Shown here one piece after another: positions 52,601-54,116 of a DNA stretch of 54,116 bases; positions within the stretch are counted from its first letter, which is position 1, and each line of letters begins with the position of its first letter. The notes below the pieces were generated by a model. That model was given only the letters and a program-made list of their open reading frames with translations, was not told the origin of the DNA and made no database searches. Origin of the DNA: Modestobacter altitudinis (GTDB lineage Bacteria > Actinomycetota > Actinomycetes > Mycobacteriales > Geodermatophilaceae); NCBI RefSeq assembly GCF_005930475.1, contig NZ_SJEW01000030.1, forward strand, positions 1 through 54,116. The letters run 5' to 3'. Made by a program: the position numbers and the translations under genes.

Positions 52601-54079
52601 TCACCGGCCGAGGAGGTGGGCCACCGCTCCGCGGGCGCCGAGCCGACGGAGCAGTTCCGCCGCCTCCACGTAGGACGCGCGGAAGCGCTCGTCGGCTGCC
52701 AGGTCGCCGAACACCTCGCTCGCGTCCAGGATCGCCGACACGTCCTCGGGCCGGTCGAGCAGCGGGGTGAGCCGGTCCAGGCGGGCGTCCACCACGGCGA
52801 TGGGCTCGCCGTCCTCGTCGACCCCGGTCGCGTACCGCGCCCAGGCCGCCACGGCGAGCACCGCGAGGTCGAACGGGCCGCCGTCCCGGAGCTGGTCACG
52901 GACGACCGGCAGCACGAACGTCGCGATCCGCTCGGACCCCTGGGCGCAGTTGCGGGCCAGCGTGTCGCTCACCGCCGGGTTGGCGAAGCGCTCGAGCAGC
53001 GTGCGCCGGTACGCGTCCAGGTCGGTGTCCGGCACCGGCGGGAGCGTGGGCGTGGCCTCGTCGCGCATGTAGCGCTCGACCAGCTCGATGAACAGCGGGT
53101 CGGCCATCACCTCGTCCACCCGCCGGTGGCCGGCCAGGTACCCGAGGTAGGACATCACCTGGTGGCTGGCGTTGAGCAGCCTCAGTTTCATCAGCTCGTA
53201 CGGCCGCACGTCGGCGACGAGCTGGACCCCCACCTCCTCCAGCGGCGGCCGGCCGTTGCAGAACGAGTCCTCGAGCACCCACTGCAGGTACGGCTCCGCC
53301 ACCACCGGCCACCGGTCGACGATGCCGGTCCCGGCGGTCAGCTGGGCCCGGTCGTCGTCCGTCGTGGCCGGGGTGATCCGGTCGACCATCGAGTTGGGGA
53401 AGGCGACGTGCTCGGCGACCCAGTCGCCCAGGTCGTCACCGGTGTGCTCGTCCTGGAGGCGGGCGAAGGCCACCAGTGTCTGCCGCGCCAGGTGGCCGTT
53501 GCCCTCGACGTTGTCGCAGGAGACCACCGTGAACGGGGGTGTGCCGGCGGCGCGGCGGCGGCGCAGCGCGGCGGTGAGCAGCCCGAACGCGGTGCCCACC
53601 TCCGGGGAGTCCAGGTCGGCGCGCAGCGCGTCGTCCAGCTCGAAGCGGCCGGTGCCCTTGTCGGTGCTGTACCCGCCCTCGGTGATGGTCAGGGTGACGA
53701 TGCGCGTCGTCGGCGCGGCCATGGTCGCCAGCACCGCCTGCAGGTCGCCGGCCAGGAGCCGGTGCTCCAGCAGCGAGCCGACGACCGACCGCTCCGTCCT
53801 CCCGGTCGGGTGCTTGACGACGAGCGTGTAGAGGCCGTCCTGGGCCCGCAGCGCGTCACTGAGCGCCCGGTCGATCGGCAGCACCCCGACACCGGAGATC
53901 CCCCAGTCGGTGTGCCCGCGGGCGAGCACCCGGTCCAGGTACACGGCCTGGTGGGACCGGTGGAAGCCACCGACGCCGAGGTGCACGACGCCGGTGCGGA
54001 CCGCGCCGCGGTCGTAGGTCGGACGAGGCACCGCCTCGGGCAGGGTCGTCAGGGTCGACTGGCTCAGCGCGATGGTCAC
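52601..54079 (-). CDS. Mannitol 2-dehydrogenase family polyol dehydrogenase
   Basis: A 492-residue long-chain polyol dehydrogenase that interconverts mannitol and fructose, or mannonate/altronate and keto acids, with NAD. The N-terminal Rossmann domain has VVHLGVGGFHRSHQAVYLDRVL. The catalytic domain shows VSCDNVEGNG, FPNSMVDRITP and KLRLLNASHQVMSYLGYLAG, where K, N and H are the conserved active-site residues. GTG 54079 has GGAGG ten bases upstream. It may feed the sugar kinase at 29860-31359, but the two are far apart. Confidence 0.94.
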   Translation of the reverse strand: MTIALSQSTLTTLPEAVPRPTYDRGAVRTGVVHLGVGGFHRSHQAVYLDRVLARGHTDWGISGVGVLPIDRALSDALRAQDGLYTLVVKHPTGRTERSVVGSLLEHRLLAGDLQAVLATMAAPTTRIVTLTITEGGYSTDKGTGRFELDDALRADLDSPEVGTAFGLLTAALRRRRAAGTPPFTVVSCDNVEGNGHLARQTLVAFARLQDEHTGDDLGDWVAEHVAFPNSMVDRITPATTDDDRAQLTAGTGIVDRWPVVAEPYLQWVLEDSFCNGRPPLEEVGVQLVADVRPYELMKLRLLNASHQVMSYLGYLAGHRRVDEVMADPLFIELVERYMRDEATPTLPPVPDTDLDAYRRTLLERFANPAVSDTLARNCAQGSERIATFVLPVVRDQLRDGGPFDLAVLAVAAWARYATGVDEDGEPIAVVDARLDRLTPLLDRPEDVSAILDASEVFGDLAADERFRASYVEAAELLRRLGARGAVAHLLGR

Positions 54080-54116
54080 GACGAGGGTTCCTCCGGTGGG
54101 CGGGGCGGGTGGTGGG

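Overview
The window is very GC-rich, with many GTG/TTG starts, TANNNT -10 boxes placed for leaderless transcription, and gene types common in actinobacteria (SpoIIE phosphatase with RsbW-like kinase domains, WYL and PaaX regulators, a CmtR-like metal sensor, AI-2E and DHA2 transporters). This fits a high-GC actinobacterium, and the style suggests Geodermatophilaceae (Blastococcus/Modestobacter/Geodermatophilus). That placement is inference; there is no rRNA or other marker gene here.

The main observation is a family of short direct repeats. A segment of about 180 bp, made of a -10 box plus the first 46 codons of an NADPH:quinone oxidoreductase gene (MRAVQITRFGGPEVMDVV...), occurs in 13 truncated or decayed copies at about 4555, 5667, 7425, 11478, 18279, 20732, 21022, 25905, 28165, 32049, 39465, 45342 and 48445. 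The only full-length gene lies at the right end (51613-52584). All 14 are on the + strand, and the intervals hold unrelated cargo of 0.3 to 7.4 kb on both strands. Most copies share a tail that the intact gene lacks and stop at codon 50 or 52, so the truncated form itself seems to be the unit that multiplied. Same-direction spacing with one intact gene at the end resembles repeated insertion at one target gene, or a cassette array, but no integrase or transposase is visible.

Layout. 1-4.4 kb: msrA, a UvrC-like GIY-YIG protein and a PAS-GAF-PP2C-HATPase phosphatase. 4.8-8.4 kb: a RibD_C-type reductase, a vapC relic, a small HTH gene with a 16-bp palindrome, an RsbW-like kinase, and a membrane-protein/XRE pair. 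9.4-18.2 kb: an esterase and PucR-type regulator, a DUF218 membrane protein, a membrane-lipase fusion, a PAP2 phosphatase, an HtrA-like lipoprotein protease and an AI-2E transporter. 18.4-28.1 kb: an epoxide hydrolase divergent from a WYL regulator, two secreted alpha/beta hydrolases, a PaaX regulator, a frameshifted hydrolase and a Tat-lipoprotein esterase. 28.7-38.3 kb: an MscS channel, an FGGY kinase, an EAL-DICT-LOV-GGDEF photoreceptor, a monooxygenase relic with an MFS pump, and a chemoreceptor. 39-48.4 kb: relics, a TetR-MFS-luciferase-like monooxygenase cluster with operators, a CmtR-CDF metal pair, an amidohydrolase and a FAD monooxygenase. 48.6-54.1 kb: an XRE-ImmA/IrrE pair, a second copy of the lipoprotein esterase, the intact quinone oxidoreductase and a mannitol dehydrogenase.

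The content is accessory in character: eight alpha/beta hydrolases, oxidoreductases, pumps and regulators, at least six gene relics, and two segmental duplications whose edges include the repeat.
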